NCBI GenBank assembly: GCA_028023455.1
Contig: JAQFVV010000037.1
Location: 2,174,001 to 2,238,000, forward strand
DNA from: Epiperipatus broadwayi
Lineage: Eukaryota; Onychophora; Udeonychophora; Euonychophora; Peripatidae
Length of the DNA stretch: 64,000 bases
Direction of reading: 5' to 3'
Both the position numbers and the translations under genes were made by a program. Of this stretch, positions 1-11,779 are shown in pieces; within the stretch, counting starts at the first letter, position 1; each line of letters opens with the position of its first letter. The notes below the pieces were generated by a model. That model was not told the DNA's origin. It worked only from the letters and a program-made list of their open reading frames with translations, and made no database searches.

Positions 1-723
1 AAAAAGAAAGATTTACTTGGACCCAATTAATCAATAGGAAGGAAATGTAACAGGAATTTATTTTAATAAAAAGAGAGGTAGCCTTTTATGGTAATCAATA
101 AATTATATTGAAGTTTTAATTTTGAATTTAATTAAGAGTTCTAATTTGCACACATATAAAATGCTATCTATCAGTATTTAAAGAGACAAAGTTAATAGAT
201 TGCCGCAATTTCTTTTAAATAGAATATTTTTATAATTATTAACATTTTACATTTTCAATGAAATTTTATATTTATTATTAAACTGTTGCCTATTTATTAT
301 TTTCAAATATCTGATAGATCTCATGTTGGTGAAATGCATAATAGACATTATATTGTAGAAAAAATAATCATATTCAAACAGCCAAACTTTTGATCACTGT
401 ATATCTTATATTTTAATTTACTCCAATTGCTCTTCATTTATATATATATATAATTCTATTTTGATAAATATGTTTATAATATTCACAATATGACAATATA
501 TTCTATGGATCTTTTAATATATATTTTTTATTGTAAAGAAATTTATTATTACTGCTATTTTAATTTTATTGGTAGTTGTAGGGTTTTTTTTTTTTTTGCA
601 AATAATAATAATAATATTTCTTAAATAAATATTTCAAATTTCTAATATATTGCATGCTTTGAATGAAAATGTTTTTTTTTTTAAAAAAAAGTTGAAAATT
701 TTGCAATCTTATATTATTTTTAG
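1..723 (+). other. CBP/p300 intron, 3' part (truncated by window)
   Basis: AT-rich intronic sequence with poly-T runs and no recognisable coding segment or transposon. It ends in a T-rich tract followed by AG at 722-723, the acceptor of the next exon. The upstream donor lies outside the window. Confidence 0.8.
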
Positions 724-780
724 AACTATACTGAAAGATCAATTTGTGGAAATGAAGAATGATGCCTTAGATTTAGAGCC
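724..780 (+). CDS. CREB-binding protein/p300 exon, segment before the PHD finger
   Basis: This 57-nt internal exon encodes TILKDQFVEMKNDALDLE plus the first two bases of the next codon (Pro). It corresponds to the CBP/p300 stretch just before the PHD finger, where other animals have a similar QF..(R/M)KND.LD.E sequence. Acceptor AG is at 722-723 and donor GTAAGT at 781-786. One base at the start and two at the end are shared with neighbouring codons, and the phase matches the next exon exactly. CBP/p300 is a nuclear transcriptional coactivator that acetylates histones and other proteins. The exon is too short for a long ORF and was found by its splice sites and homology; its identity is supported by the unbroken reading through the four following exons. 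Confidence 0.88.
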
Positions 781-1216
781 GTAAGTTATAAACTATTTCA
801 TTTTAAAAGTTGTTTATAAAAATGTTAAGTGATAGAATGCATAGAACATAATATTATTGTGGAAATAAATGGTATATATGTTATGTTAAAATGATATTGT
901 TTATATTTTATTGTTTTCATAATAAATAAATAATCTTTTTTTTTTTCAAGAAGAGGAGGGAAAGGTGGGGATGGGATTAATTGCATGAATTATGTATATC
1001 TATTTTATTTGTAACCCTTTATTTATTAGATATTTAAATACAGATTGATTGTGATAATCTGGAATTTTCTACAGACTGAATAAAAAATAGACAATTAGGA
1101 TTATGGAATAAGTGTGAATTTAAATGCAGAATTTTCACAAATATTTTAATTTGTATAAAACAAAGATTATATGTTGAATGACATCTAAAATATCAAGATA
1201 AACAATAAATAATTTA

Positions 1217-3290
1217 AAGCAATAGTTCCCAAATTTTTTTCGGCCTCTGACCTTTTTACCAAAATCTTTTAAAACCGTTGACCCCCTAATCATTTATTTT
1301 ACTTAGTCAAATTAATAAATTTGTACAGTATTCAATATTAAATATTTCACTAGATATCAAACTTTTTATTTTAATCATTTGTAATTAATGATTGAAAAAT
1401 ATAAAAGGACTACGGAATATGACATTATCTTGTGCAACATTTAATATTGAAACCTTCACTAATGAAAATTAAAGCAAAAAAAATACGAGCAGAGCTTTTT
1501 TTAATTTTTGACATTTATGAGATAAATATGTAAATTCAAAATAAATACAAATATTGAAATCACTTTATTAAACATAAAAATGAAGTGAAAAAAATCAACA
1601 TATTCAGACAGATAAACATCAATAAAATTATAACAATGAAAGATTTTAATCATAATTATAAAAATAGGAATAGCAAATAAATTAGCTTGGAAAACTGAAT
1701 TTAATGAGATGGGTGCACCCGGTGATCTGTCAACAATTTATCTGTGTCCGGTTTTAAATTAATGAGTTGCATTCTCACATCTCCACGTTCAGTGATATGC
1801 AATCGATATTTATTTTGAAATGGGTTTAAAACTACACTGAAGCCTATCTCTATCGGATACAATGGTGGCAATGCCAGCAAATAACTTTTGTACAATGATC
1901 CATAGAGGACGGTACAGAAGTGGAATATCTTGTTGCAGCCAAAACTGTTGATAATCCTGTTTGAATTGTATCTTGAGATCCTCATTTGTGCTGATGGTTA
2001 TCAGCTCATCTTGCAAAATTATATTTGATTCTGTACTAACAGTGTATGGGTTTATTATGCAGTCTGGTATTTCCAATGATAGAATATCTTTGAACCTATT
2101 TTGAAAAGCCTCTAAGTGGTTGATGTATGGTAAGATGTTTTCTTCTTGGATTGTGCCTATCTTAAATAAGTTGGGGAACTGGGAAAGCTCAGATCTTGCA
2201 ATATTTTGCTTAAAAAAACATTAATCTGGTAACAAAAACTGATGTGACCGATTTTGCTTTGATGAGATTCAATTTGTCTTTTTTCATTTGCATATTAACA
2301 TCATTAAATTTGCCAAGTAAGTCTGTTAAATAAGCACTATCTGTTTTACTCTAATTAAGTAAATTTTCTTTCAAACTGGAATTCTTGTCTTCCAAAAACT
2401 GTAAAATAGATTAAAAAATGCAAAAAAAATCTTGCCAAACCTAAGCCTTTTGAAAGCCAGCGATCTTCTGTGTGGAAAACCAATGGATAGAAATCTTTGT
2501 CACTTTCTTCGCATAATTGAGCGAAGGGTCTAGTGTTCAAAACATTACTTCGAATTTTGTTCACAGCTATTATAGCAAACTGAAGTGATTGTTGCAATTT
2601 GTTGCTAAGGTTCTTGGCTACTAAATATTGCCTAAGGATGAATTACGCAGTGAACTGCAAGCAAACTGCGATAATGACTAACCCTAGCTGATGTTCCATC
2701 TGTCGCAGCAGACATTATATTTGTCAAGGGAATCGCCTTTTCCTTTGTAATAGCTCCATTAAATTAAATGCCTCTGGTGTAGTTTCTAGCAAAAAGCAGC
2801 TCTTCATGCACTTCCTGATCTTGAATAAAGCTAACGTATGCTAGCAACAAAGCTTCATTATCGGTTAATGTTGACTCACCCAATGGGAGGGAAAAAACAT
2901 TTTTTTGCAAATGGTTACACAGTTTTCAATACCTCTGCAACCGCCGGTAGAATCAGTTTCTCCCCTGTGGTGTGCGGGCCCCACCAGACTTCATGGTGAG
3001 TAGGGATATGTTGTTCAATGCCCTTACTTAATCCATCATCAATTTTGCTTTGGTGATGAAACGAACATATTATCTATCATAGTTCTCTTCAGAATTTTAT
3101 CTTTAAGTGGTTGAAAGTATGACAAATCTTTTTTTTTTGTCAGGATGAATTCTGTTCAAGTGATCATCTAGTTTTGATGATTTTATATTTCGCATATGAG
3201 GCACATTGGTAAATGTTTGTTTGATAATGATGGTACAAATCCTAGACTTTTATTAACAAATATTTTCGACAGTCCCTGTGATAAAAAAAC
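1217..3290 (-). mobile_element. Decayed hAT transposon (ZBED5/SCAND3-like)
   Basis: The minus strand reads, with several frameshifts and stops, as a hAT transposase of the kind seen in ZBED5/SCAND3-like proteins. In order: a finger-like LICE and KSSKLDDHLNRIHPDK region (about 3130-3260), QDQEVHEELLF (about 2800), NIMSAATDGTSAR (about 2700), NKIRSNVLNTRPFAQLCEE and HTEDRWLSKG (about 2460-2560), and a C-terminal dimerisation domain with IGFSVVLN, ITERGDVRMQL and a terminal PSH before TAA at 1701. A sequence resembling a hAT end (ATAGTTCCCAAA) lies near 1222. The opposite terminus and the 8-bp target duplication were not found. It lies antisense in a CBP intron and is clearly nonfunctional. Confidence 0.8.
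1701..3285 (-). pseudogene. hAT transposase pseudogene, frameshifted
   Basis: Coding remnant of the element above, recovered by joining conserved blocks from three minus-strand frames. The longest open pieces are 2355-2597, 1810-2076 and 1701-1985, and the last two overlap in different frames, which marks a frameshift near 1850-1950. Blocks follow hAT order from an N-terminal finger-like region to the C-terminal dimerisation domain. No intact catalytic protein could be made. The tandem pieces belong to one element, because the motifs occur once each and in the expected order. Confidence 0.75.
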
Positions 3291-3706
3291 CAATAAAGAA
3301 TGTACTTACTTGAAGCAGAAGATTTTTGTTCCCCCCAATTTTTTTTTATTGAAACTGTCTACCGATATTGAGAACTCTTGATTTAAAGAATTATTACTTA
3401 TATGTTTGTTTATGTATTCTGATAGGGTTTAAATTTGAATTTTTAGTAATTTTATAAGATATAGAGATATCTTATTAATATTCTCATAGTTATCAATATA
3501 CATAATCAGTTTTAGTTAATAAGGCTATCAACTGATTTGGATATTTGTTTATTTGGGCAAAGTACTTGTAACAATAATTTTTGTAGGCAACTGTGACTAG
3601 TAAATATATGCTTACTTGTTACATGAATATTTGAATATCAATTATATTATTTCATTTTAAGGAGTTATATTTAAAATGTTTTATTGATAGTAAACATTCA
3701 TTCAAA

Positions 3707-3930
3707 AAGGTTATTATATGTGTCAGTATTGGAGATAAAAGAAAATGAAAAACATTTTAAAATTAAAAAAAAAAAAAAAGGCATTAAATATTTAATTTGT
3801 TTATTATATAATTTAAGCTAATACATTTAAAAAGGATGTCTGTGTTGGAGATAAAGGAAAATGAAAAACATTTTAACATGAAAAAACAATCATTAAATGC
3901 ATAATTTAGTTAATATATAATTCAATAGTT
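3707..3930. repeat. Tandem duplication, two copies, about 116-bp period
   Basis: The block containing GGAGATAAA..GAAAATGAAAAACATTTTAA appears at 3731 and again at 3847, followed in both copies by a poly-A run, a CATTAAAT segment and AATTTA/ATATATAATT. The copies differ by several substitutions and indels, so the duplication is old. No coding content. Confidence 0.75.
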
Positions 3931-4182
3931 TGCAATCTTTTTTTTAATTCAGAGTCACTTTCTATATTAAATGTTTTAATATTTCATTTCACTGGTCATA
4001 TGAACAAAATAACGATGTACTTATGATTATTAACAAGATTACATATATAATAAGAAAAATTATAATTCAGTGTACTAAATGGTTTATATATAAGAGGGAT
4101 TTAAACGTTTTCAGTCTATATTCATCCTCCATTCCATCTCAAACAACTGACACATGACCACATACATGCGAAAAAGATATAT

Positions 4183-4236
4183 GATCCCCAATATATTTAT
4201 TTCGTGCAAAACCAGTACTCATCAGTTGGGTAGATC
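4183..4236 (-). ncRNA. Hammerhead-ribozyme-like motif, left arm of copy A
   Basis: Read on the minus strand, the pieces fall in type I hammerhead order: GATC, internal loop, CCCAA (helix I 5' strand), CTGATGA (4219-4225), GTAC, 7-nt loop TGGTTTT, GCAC, GAAA (4200-4203), AT-rich helix III ending in TA, then TTGGG (helix I 3' strand) and GATC. All core nucleotides C3 to A9 and G12 to A15.1 are present, and G10.1 pairs with C11.1. Helix II has one A-C mismatch compared with the family consensus GTGC/GCAC. Helix III is minimal, as in known animal type I hammerheads, and position 17 is A rather than the favoured C. Activity is inferred. Confidence 0.6.
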
Positions 4237-4455
4237 ACAATCTCCCATGCATATATACAATCAGTGTTGTGCTTATATTAAGATAGCAATTCCCTAAACT
4301 TTTAATGGATGGGCTTCAATCTTATCACCTTTCCAACTATTCAATGATCCATTTAATTGAAAAACCAGCAATAGAACACTCATTCATTAAAAGTTTAAGG
4401 AATTGCTATCTTAATATAAACCGAGCACTGATTGTATATATGCATGGGAGATTGT

Positions 4456-4500
4456 GAGCTATCCTAGCTGGTTCTGCACGAAATACGTATATTGGGGATC
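4456..4500 (+). ncRNA. Degenerate hammerhead-like motif, right arm of copy A
   Basis: Plus-strand counterpart of the left-arm motif. It keeps CTGGTTCT, GCAC, GAAA, the palindromic ATACGTAT and TTGGGGATC, but the CTGATGA core and the 5' strand of helix I are reduced to TATCCTAG by a deletion of about 12 nt. It cannot fold as a hammerhead and is useful mainly for reconstructing the family consensus. Confidence 0.5.
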
Positions 4501-7500
4501 ATATATCTTTTTCGCATATATGTGGTCATGTGTGTCGGTTGTTTGAGATGGAGTGGAGGACTGATATAGACTGAAAAATCCTAAGTTTAACCCCTCCCCT
4601 CCTTTTATTTACTTAAAAAATATATTATTCTTCTAATGCAAATTTTGTTGCAAACTTCATGGAAAAACATTTTATTCTTTTGTTGAATGATTAAAGAAAT
4701 ACAAAACAGTAAATCCCTACAAAAGATTTATTTATCAATAAATTAAAAATTTAACTACAAACTATTTTAACATTTAGATCAATGACTCACTTGGTATTGA
4801 ATTTATTTGGGATAAGATTTATTCTCAGATGTTAGGTGAAGCATAGATAGTTAAAGAAGTTAATGCTATAGTTTTATTATTATAAAAAAGCTGTTCAGAA
4901 GGAGATACTCAAAACATTTTAATTTTATATTTGGAATTTTTTCCAATTTCTTTCTGTATTTTTTTACATTTATTACTACAAATTAATTTTTAAAATCAAT
5001 TCCACTTCTAGAAAACAAAAATAGTATGTTGTTTGTTTGATAAAATATGATTCCATTGAAATGCCAATTTATTGTATTTTTGTAAGTTTATCTATTTAAT
5101 AAAACAATTACTTTTCTGGAAAGCAGCTAATTAGTGGGTCATCCCAAATGCATTTGTGGATTACTAAATGACACACAGATCATAAATATCGATTGCTATA
5201 TAATTCACTTGAATGGCAGATTGACTTTAATATATTTTTAAAAAAAAATTTAAAATCTAAACTTTGGATAATTGAAGCAGATGCTTAATTGAATATACTG
5301 AAACTTGATATGTCTCAATAATCTGACTTAACTATATGCACATCCACATTTATACTATGGCACGGATGAAACTAATGTTTTCTTTTTTTTTCTGAAAAAT
5401 AATTGGAAATATCAAGATTGTAAAAGTTAACAGCAATCTTATTATGAAAAAATAAACTAACTGCATCACTAACACTAGTGATTAAAAATGTTTTTCTTTA
5501 TTATGTTGTGTGTGACTCTTTTTTTTAAAAAAAATATAAAAATATCATTATTAAAAATCTTACTGAAAGGTCATCAAAATATCAGGTATATACATAATAT
5601 GTATCGTTCAAATGGAAAACAAAGATTTTTATAAGAATCAGTCTTAGCAATTGTTATGTTTTGGTTGGTGCTCGAGAAGCAACATTCTTGAACAGAATAA
5701 GCAATGAATTTAAATTTATTTATTTTTGTAATTATTCATCTTTTTTAAAACAATATTTTTTAATATTATCGATTAATTAATTACTCTTGTAATTTTTCTT
5801 TATTGGTTATTGTATATAGTAATACTTTTTAAATTTCTACAGTTCATTAAATATCAGAAAATTAAAAATCCCAAAAGTCTTGGCAACCGAGTCTTCTAGA
5901 TTATCAGTTATCAATCTGCAATGATATTAAATTAAAAATAATTCTGTTATGATAAAATGAATTATATAATTTGAATTTATTATGATAAGTGATAATAATT
6001 ATACGTCAATTTAATGTGCAAATAAAATTAAATATAATAAAAAATAAAATGTTTAGAAAAATAAGGTGTCTTTTGTAGCGTTCACATAAGATCAAAGACC
6101 AGAAATTTAAAGAATATACAGAGGAGTTAGCTATATCATAAAGCCATCTGGAAAACACTTGATGAGATTAGTTTAGAAACTTTAGTTAAAACAGGCTATG
6201 ATGAGATCAGATTGATTTTACATTAGCTAGAAAATTAAATAAGGTTATAAATTTATATACTGAAAGCATAATGGAAGATATCTAGAATGGTTTAATGTCA
6301 AATGTGGATTCGTAATTGAAGCAAGAAAATGGAGAAGAATTGAGACATTTATTAGACACTTATTAGAAGAGTTAATGAATAGAGTAAATGATGAGATTTC
6401 AATTAAATATGAACAACAGATTATGATATCAAGCACCTATTGGCTCTAAAATTTTTAGTAAAGACATAGAAGCTGTGAAGAGTTTCTGCCTTCTTGAATC
6501 ATCCGCAAAGATCTCTAGCAGTTAAGATATTTATTACAGACTCATAATAAACAGAGTTTGAAAGAAAAATCTGAAAAATATTTTTAAATGTGGGAGATAT
6601 TATTTTAAAAAATCAGAATAGTTCAGATTGTGATATTTTCCCTGATTATGGGCATGGAATTGAATCCCGAAGAAGAAAAATATTGTAGCTTTTCAACTGT
6701 GATGCCTAAATAATAAGGAAAGTGAATAAATAATTACATATTCATATTAGATATGAACTTTCAGTTATTAACCAACCAGTTTGAAATTGTTTTATTTTGA
6801 ACATGTTATAAAATTAGAAAAATGAACAGTGTTAGAAAGATTGACATTCCAATATCATGATCATTGCTTAAAAAAAAAAAAAAAAAAGTTATAAACAATG
6901 TTGTTGTTTTTTTGTGCATCTCTTGTCGTGGTGCTATTGGAGGAGGCAATGAAGTAACTAAAAAGAAGAAAGTTCTCTTTCAATAAATATTATTAATGGG
7001 TCTTTAAGCATTAAAAATCTTAGCCAAGATAAAAAAAATCTGCTTACCAATATTTGAATAGTAGGAAGCTAATGCATGAAATAGTGAGTTAATGCCTAAT
7101 TTCAGATATATGTTCTAGAATTTCCTAATGAATGTTGAAATTTTAATTTACAATTGTATCTTATGATTGTAAAATTAAGTAACTATATAATCTACAAATG
7201 GTTAATATTATAGATGATTTTTTTCTATCTTATATATGGTTATTAATTATGTGTCATAATAAAAAGAATATTATTAAATTTTTTTTTTTTTGTTTCATTA
7301 TTACATTTAGATTTTTTTTTTTTCCACTTTACAAATCCATTATTTTTAGTTATACTTTTTTGAGTAAACTACTCTAAAATACTCCTGTATATATAATTAA
7401 ATATTGTTGTCTATCAAAGACTAACGTAGATAAATAATTATCAAACAAGATAATATGTTTGCATTTAAAAAAAAAACTCTAATAAAACAATATGTATTCA

Positions 7501-7801
7501 ATCCTGAATATTATTCAACAAATTATGCTTGGAAGATTTGTATATTTTATTATAATTATTGAAATAAGTGAGGGCTACATCCCTTGAAAGTGCTCAGCCA
7601 CACTTATACCTATTTATTTTAATATATAAAGAATTTAAAAATTCAGCTTTGTGTTTGCATGCATCATTAGCACAATCATATTTATACAGTATTATAATTA
7701 TTAAATGTTTACATTTAATTTCTTTTACATATATATATTATTTATATAATTTATTTCATTAAAATTTACATGTTTTAATGATTTTTTTTTTTTTTTTTTA
7801 G

Positions 7802-7879
7802 ATTTGTTGAATGTTTTACGTGTGGAAGGAAGTTACATCAAATATGTGTTTTACACATGGATCAGATATGGCCTACTGG
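7802..7879 (+). CDS. CREB-binding protein/p300 exon, PHD finger first half
   Basis: This 78-nt exon completes the Pro codon from the previous exon and encodes FVECFTCGRKLHQICVLH followed by MDQIWPT and the start of a Gly codon. It is the CBP/p300 PHD finger: the Cys pair in ECFTC and the His and Cys in HQIC are zinc ligands, and GRK.HQICVLH is nearly invariant in animal CBP/p300. Acceptor: about 20 T's then TAG at 7799-7801. Donor GTATTT at 7880. The PHD finger packs against the bromodomain and HAT domain in the catalytic core of CBP. The phase joins both neighbours without a break. Confidence 0.95.
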
Positions 7880-7979
7880 GTATTTTTTTTTTTTTTTTTT
7901 AAAGTGTATTCACTTGTATATTTTAATTGTTGATATTTTTTTTTTTTTATTTTTTATTTTTTTTTTAAATTTAATACAG
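7880..7979 (+). other. Short 100-bp CBP/p300 intron
   Basis: GTATTT donor, T-rich body, CAG acceptor ending at 7979. It is far smaller than the flanking 7-kb and 23.7-kb introns and contains nothing but poly-T. Confidence 0.9.
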
Positions 7980-8047
7980 ATTTGTTTGTGATAATTGCTT
8001 AAAAACCAAAGGCTCAAAACGAAAAGAAAACAAATTTAATGCCAAAA
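7980..8047 (+). CDS. CREB-binding protein/p300 exon, PHD finger end and basic linker
   Basis: This 68-nt exon completes Gly and encodes FVCDNCLKTKGSKRKENKF then NAK and the first base of an Arg codon. FVCDNC supplies the last Cys pair of the PHD finger, and the basic KRKENKF.AKR stretch is the conserved linker into the HAT domain. The acceptor is CAG ending at 7979 and the donor GTAAGT begins at 8048. KTKGSKRKENKF is the variable-then-conserved pattern seen in CBP homologues (K..R.RKENKFSAKR). Confidence 0.93.
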
Positions 8048-11000
8048 GTAAGTAATGGCTTGTTAAAAATACAATTTTCTTTATAGGAATACTTTTATTT
8101 ATATGTTCAAAAATATTTCTTATTATGCATTTCATTACAACTAAGAATAATAACATTACTGGTAAATTAATAGTTTAATTAATTGTTTTAATAATTTATA
8201 AATATTAACACTAAATTACACCTTTTCATTAATCAATAACAACAGTTAATATTTATTAATGTTTATACTTGCTCAACTGAATTTGATGCGAAAATTTACA
8301 ATTCTGTGAAGAATTTTCATTATTTTGATAAAAATTTTGGATCTTTGTAAAAGTGGTATAATCCTGATGATAAATAAGCAGTAGCCATATTGTTACAAAA
8401 ACTTAAAAATTTTCAGCTTTGGACACAGATAATGACAATTCTTGCAGACTATGTTTTATTAAAAAGAGCAAATCATAATTTATGAATTAACCATGATAAA
8501 ATAAAGAAATAATGGCTCAGTAATTATCTACACAGAATCGCCATTTGGATTTATTAATTGTTAACTGAAAGCAAATTAGAATTGTATAATTCTTCATCTT
8601 TTAAGTAATAAGAAAAAAAACTTTTGTTGTTTCGTCGCAGAGGTTATATTGAATTTTTGTGCACTTGATTCAAGATATTTTTTTTTTTTTACAAATAATT
8701 TTACATAATGCTTAAAAAAAATAATTATATTAAAAATCACTTCAATTTTATAACTCGTATTTATTTTGTTGTGAAGAAATTTTGCATTGCTGTATCGCAG
8801 ATATTTGGTACTAAAATAAAAATTGCATCATTTTTGAGTATTACTTTTTAAATTTTGCCATACATAAAAGCGACTAGAAAGAGAAAATGCTTTCAATAAT
8901 ATTAAATGAACAAAATTTAATAAAAGATTTGAATGGAAGAAAAGATACTGTACTGGTGTATTTAGTATAATATTCTTTTGAAAAAAATTAATTTAAATTC
9001 ATAACATGCTTATATTTATTTGATTACAAAAAAATTTTACAATATGTTTGTGATGGAAAATCTATAATGAAAGTTGGATCTTGTACTCTATTTGAATTAT
9101 CACAAAAGTGACTGCTGATATTTTCTGTTGACATTTTGATCGTAAATATATAACAGAATAAACTAAGTTCTTGTTTTCATAAGTTATTTAATTTTCAAAT
9201 CAATACATATTATTTACACTGTTTATGGATAAATTAAACTTCCTTCATTAAAATGTTAAGCGTACTATAATATCTTTGATTCGTGGTTTTGGTTTTTTCC
9301 CTTCTAAGTTGATATACTGAATGACCTCCATATTTTTTTGTGTCCTTTTGTTTAAAAATGAATCAAATTTACCCGTCCGATATGCTCATTTTAATTCACA
9401 TTGCTTCAATATAAATTAACCAGTTGAGTACTGAAAATGCTATATTTAGTTTCTTAGGTATTTGGCTTAAGATGCACTTTTCATGGTAACTATTTAACAT
9501 ATAAATAATATATTAAATACTACATAAAACTAATATACCATAAGACAATATAATTGTAAAATAAAAATAAAAAGTATTTACATTTTTTTAAAATGTTATT
9601 CAGTTTAAATTTATTTATAAATTATATATTTTAGTATGTTAATTTTTAATTTAAATTATTTTACCTATATCATTATTAATAACAGCCCCCCCTCCCCCCC
9701 ATCAAAAAAAAAGCATTCTCAATTTCTCTAATAGGGTCTCAGCCCTAAGTAGAAGACATTTATATAGGGAATCCTTCTTTCTTAATAAAGAAATATTATA
9801 TTATATACTCATTTATTTTCAAGTATTCAATTAATAATAACATTGATGAAGATGGAAAAAAATTGGTCACTTTATATACACATGCATATAAGTATATCCA
9901 TACATTGTATGTAAAAGTATACAAACTAGTACATATATATATAATTATTATATGATTTAATTTTCTTTTTATAAATAAAAATAATTTTACATTGAGAACA
10001 ATTAAATTTATACATAACTTTATGCATCTATCAATTTATTTTAAAAGTCTCATATGAATTCTTTCTCCTATAAAAAATGATGTTTTAAAACATAATTTGT
10101 TGTTTAGAAGAGAAAAAAAAGTCATAATGCTATTTTGAAAATATTGTTGGAAAGAAGAATAAATTATAACATGAAATCATAAGCATATATGCTGCATGCC
10201 ATTTTTTCCCTATGCTTTTACAAAGATAACTAATGCTTATGAATAAATTAAACTTCTTCATAAAAGTGTATTATCAATATTCTTTGATTATAAGAGATTT
10301 CCTTTTTGGTCTGGGCTGATGTAGGAACTGCCATTATATTTTTTTTTTGTTTCCATTTATTTTAAAAACAATTTTTTTATATAGTGTTGTAAATATTTTG
10401 CTTTTGTATAACTTGCACCACTGATAATCAACTGTTACAGTTTTTCATATAATATATTGGTAAATGTATTTTGACTTGAATTTTTAACAGTTCGATCTTT
10501 TCATTGATGAGTGAGAGCATTACAAAAATTGTAGTTTTTGTGTATATATTGGCCGATCTAAAAGTATTTAGAAAATGAGTTTTGAATTTGTGGTTTTCAA
10601 AATAATGCCAATTTACCTGTAATACCAACAAGGAAAGATATATTTGTTCATTGTAATCTGATTATTATGAATAATTAATCAAGTTCTTTTACTAAATTAA
10701 TAATTATGTTTACATTAAAAACATCCATTATTTTTGAGAGACTATAGAAAATATCTAATAGATATGAGGAAATGATACCAAGAACCCATTAAAAGTTATT
10801 GTGAAATACAATTCAGATTTTATAATTCAAGACATTTGCACCTATTTATTTTTAAAATGTGTGTGACTATATTTTTTAAAAATGAGATACAATGCAATAT
10901 ATACATATTTGTAACATTTTATTTAATTTTACAAATAAAAGAAAATATAAAATCCTTTTATTGACTTTTGTTTCAATTCAAAATGTGGACTTTAGTATAT

Positions 11001-11779
11001 TTGGAGCCAATCTAAACAACTTTGGCTGTGTTGTTGGCATTGTTTTGAGGGGTTTTTTTATACATTTTTTTTTCTGCTATCTTTCAATGACTTATAGTAA
11101 CAAGAACTGATTTAATTAGCAAACAATCTCATGAAAAATTAAGACAGTTAAATCATTACCAGTAAAAAATGAAAAGAAAAAGGGTGTGTGTGAAAATGGG
11201 TCGTTTTTGCTTTGATTATGAAAATATTACAGTTGATTTTTGGTAAAATATAAACTTCAGTCAACTATTTTTTGATTGTAAGGCACTTTACATTCCTAAG
11301 TAAATTACTAAAAGAAAAAGAAATTTATTGGAAATAAAATTTAAAAAGTGTTATAGGAGCATTGTAAAATTATTCTGTATTTTAATTATTATTTGTAATT
11401 AGAATTTATAAAATTTAATTTAAATGTTCATTTTTCAGTAATAAGCAAAATAATTGTATTAAATATATACAGGATGTTTTTATGTCATTTCAAATTAAGG
11501 AAGTAAACCTACTCTTTATTTAGGAAGATGTTATATTAACCTTGATTTATCACTAATCAATAATGATAAAATGACAGTTTTTAGAGTGATGGATCTAGAA
11601 AAAAAATGTTACTTATGATTTGTGAAAACAAAAATTAAGAGTTTAATATATGTAGAGTGAATAAAAAGTATTTCATAAAATTTTATTCTATATATATATT
11701 TTGAATAATATATAATAAAAAGTAAATCAAGAAAAATTTGTTTAATCTGCATATATACACAAAATGTTACTTGAGAGAG

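Larger units (their letters stand above)
4084..4605. mobile_element. Foldback/MITE-like element, copy A (palindrome with hammerhead-like motif)
   Basis: Two arms of roughly 215-230 bp are inverted copies of each other: 4084-4315 matches the reverse complement of 4385-4605. They are separated by a unique centre of about 70 bp. Outer parts read AGGGATTTAAAC..TTTTCAGTC on the left and GACTGAAAAATCC on the right. Each arm carries the hammerhead-like block, intact in the left arm (minus sense) and with a deletion of about 12 nt in the right arm. There is no transposase, so it would be non-autonomous. Four relatives lie at 30432-31241 and 35660-36395. The family is not one I can name. Confidence 0.8.
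781..7801 (+). other. CBP/p300 intron of 7.0 kb
   Basis: GTAAGT donor at 781; long poly-T tract and AG acceptor at 7800-7801. It contains a dead hAT element (about 1217-3290), a 116-bp-period duplication (about 3707-3930) and a foldback element (4084-4605). The stretches 781-1216, 3300-3700, 3930-4083 and 4606-7801 show only AT-rich sequence with homopolymers. Within 6060-6700 there is a purine-rich, slightly ORF-like stretch that may be a very old transposon remnant, but I could not assign it to a family. Confidence 0.8.
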
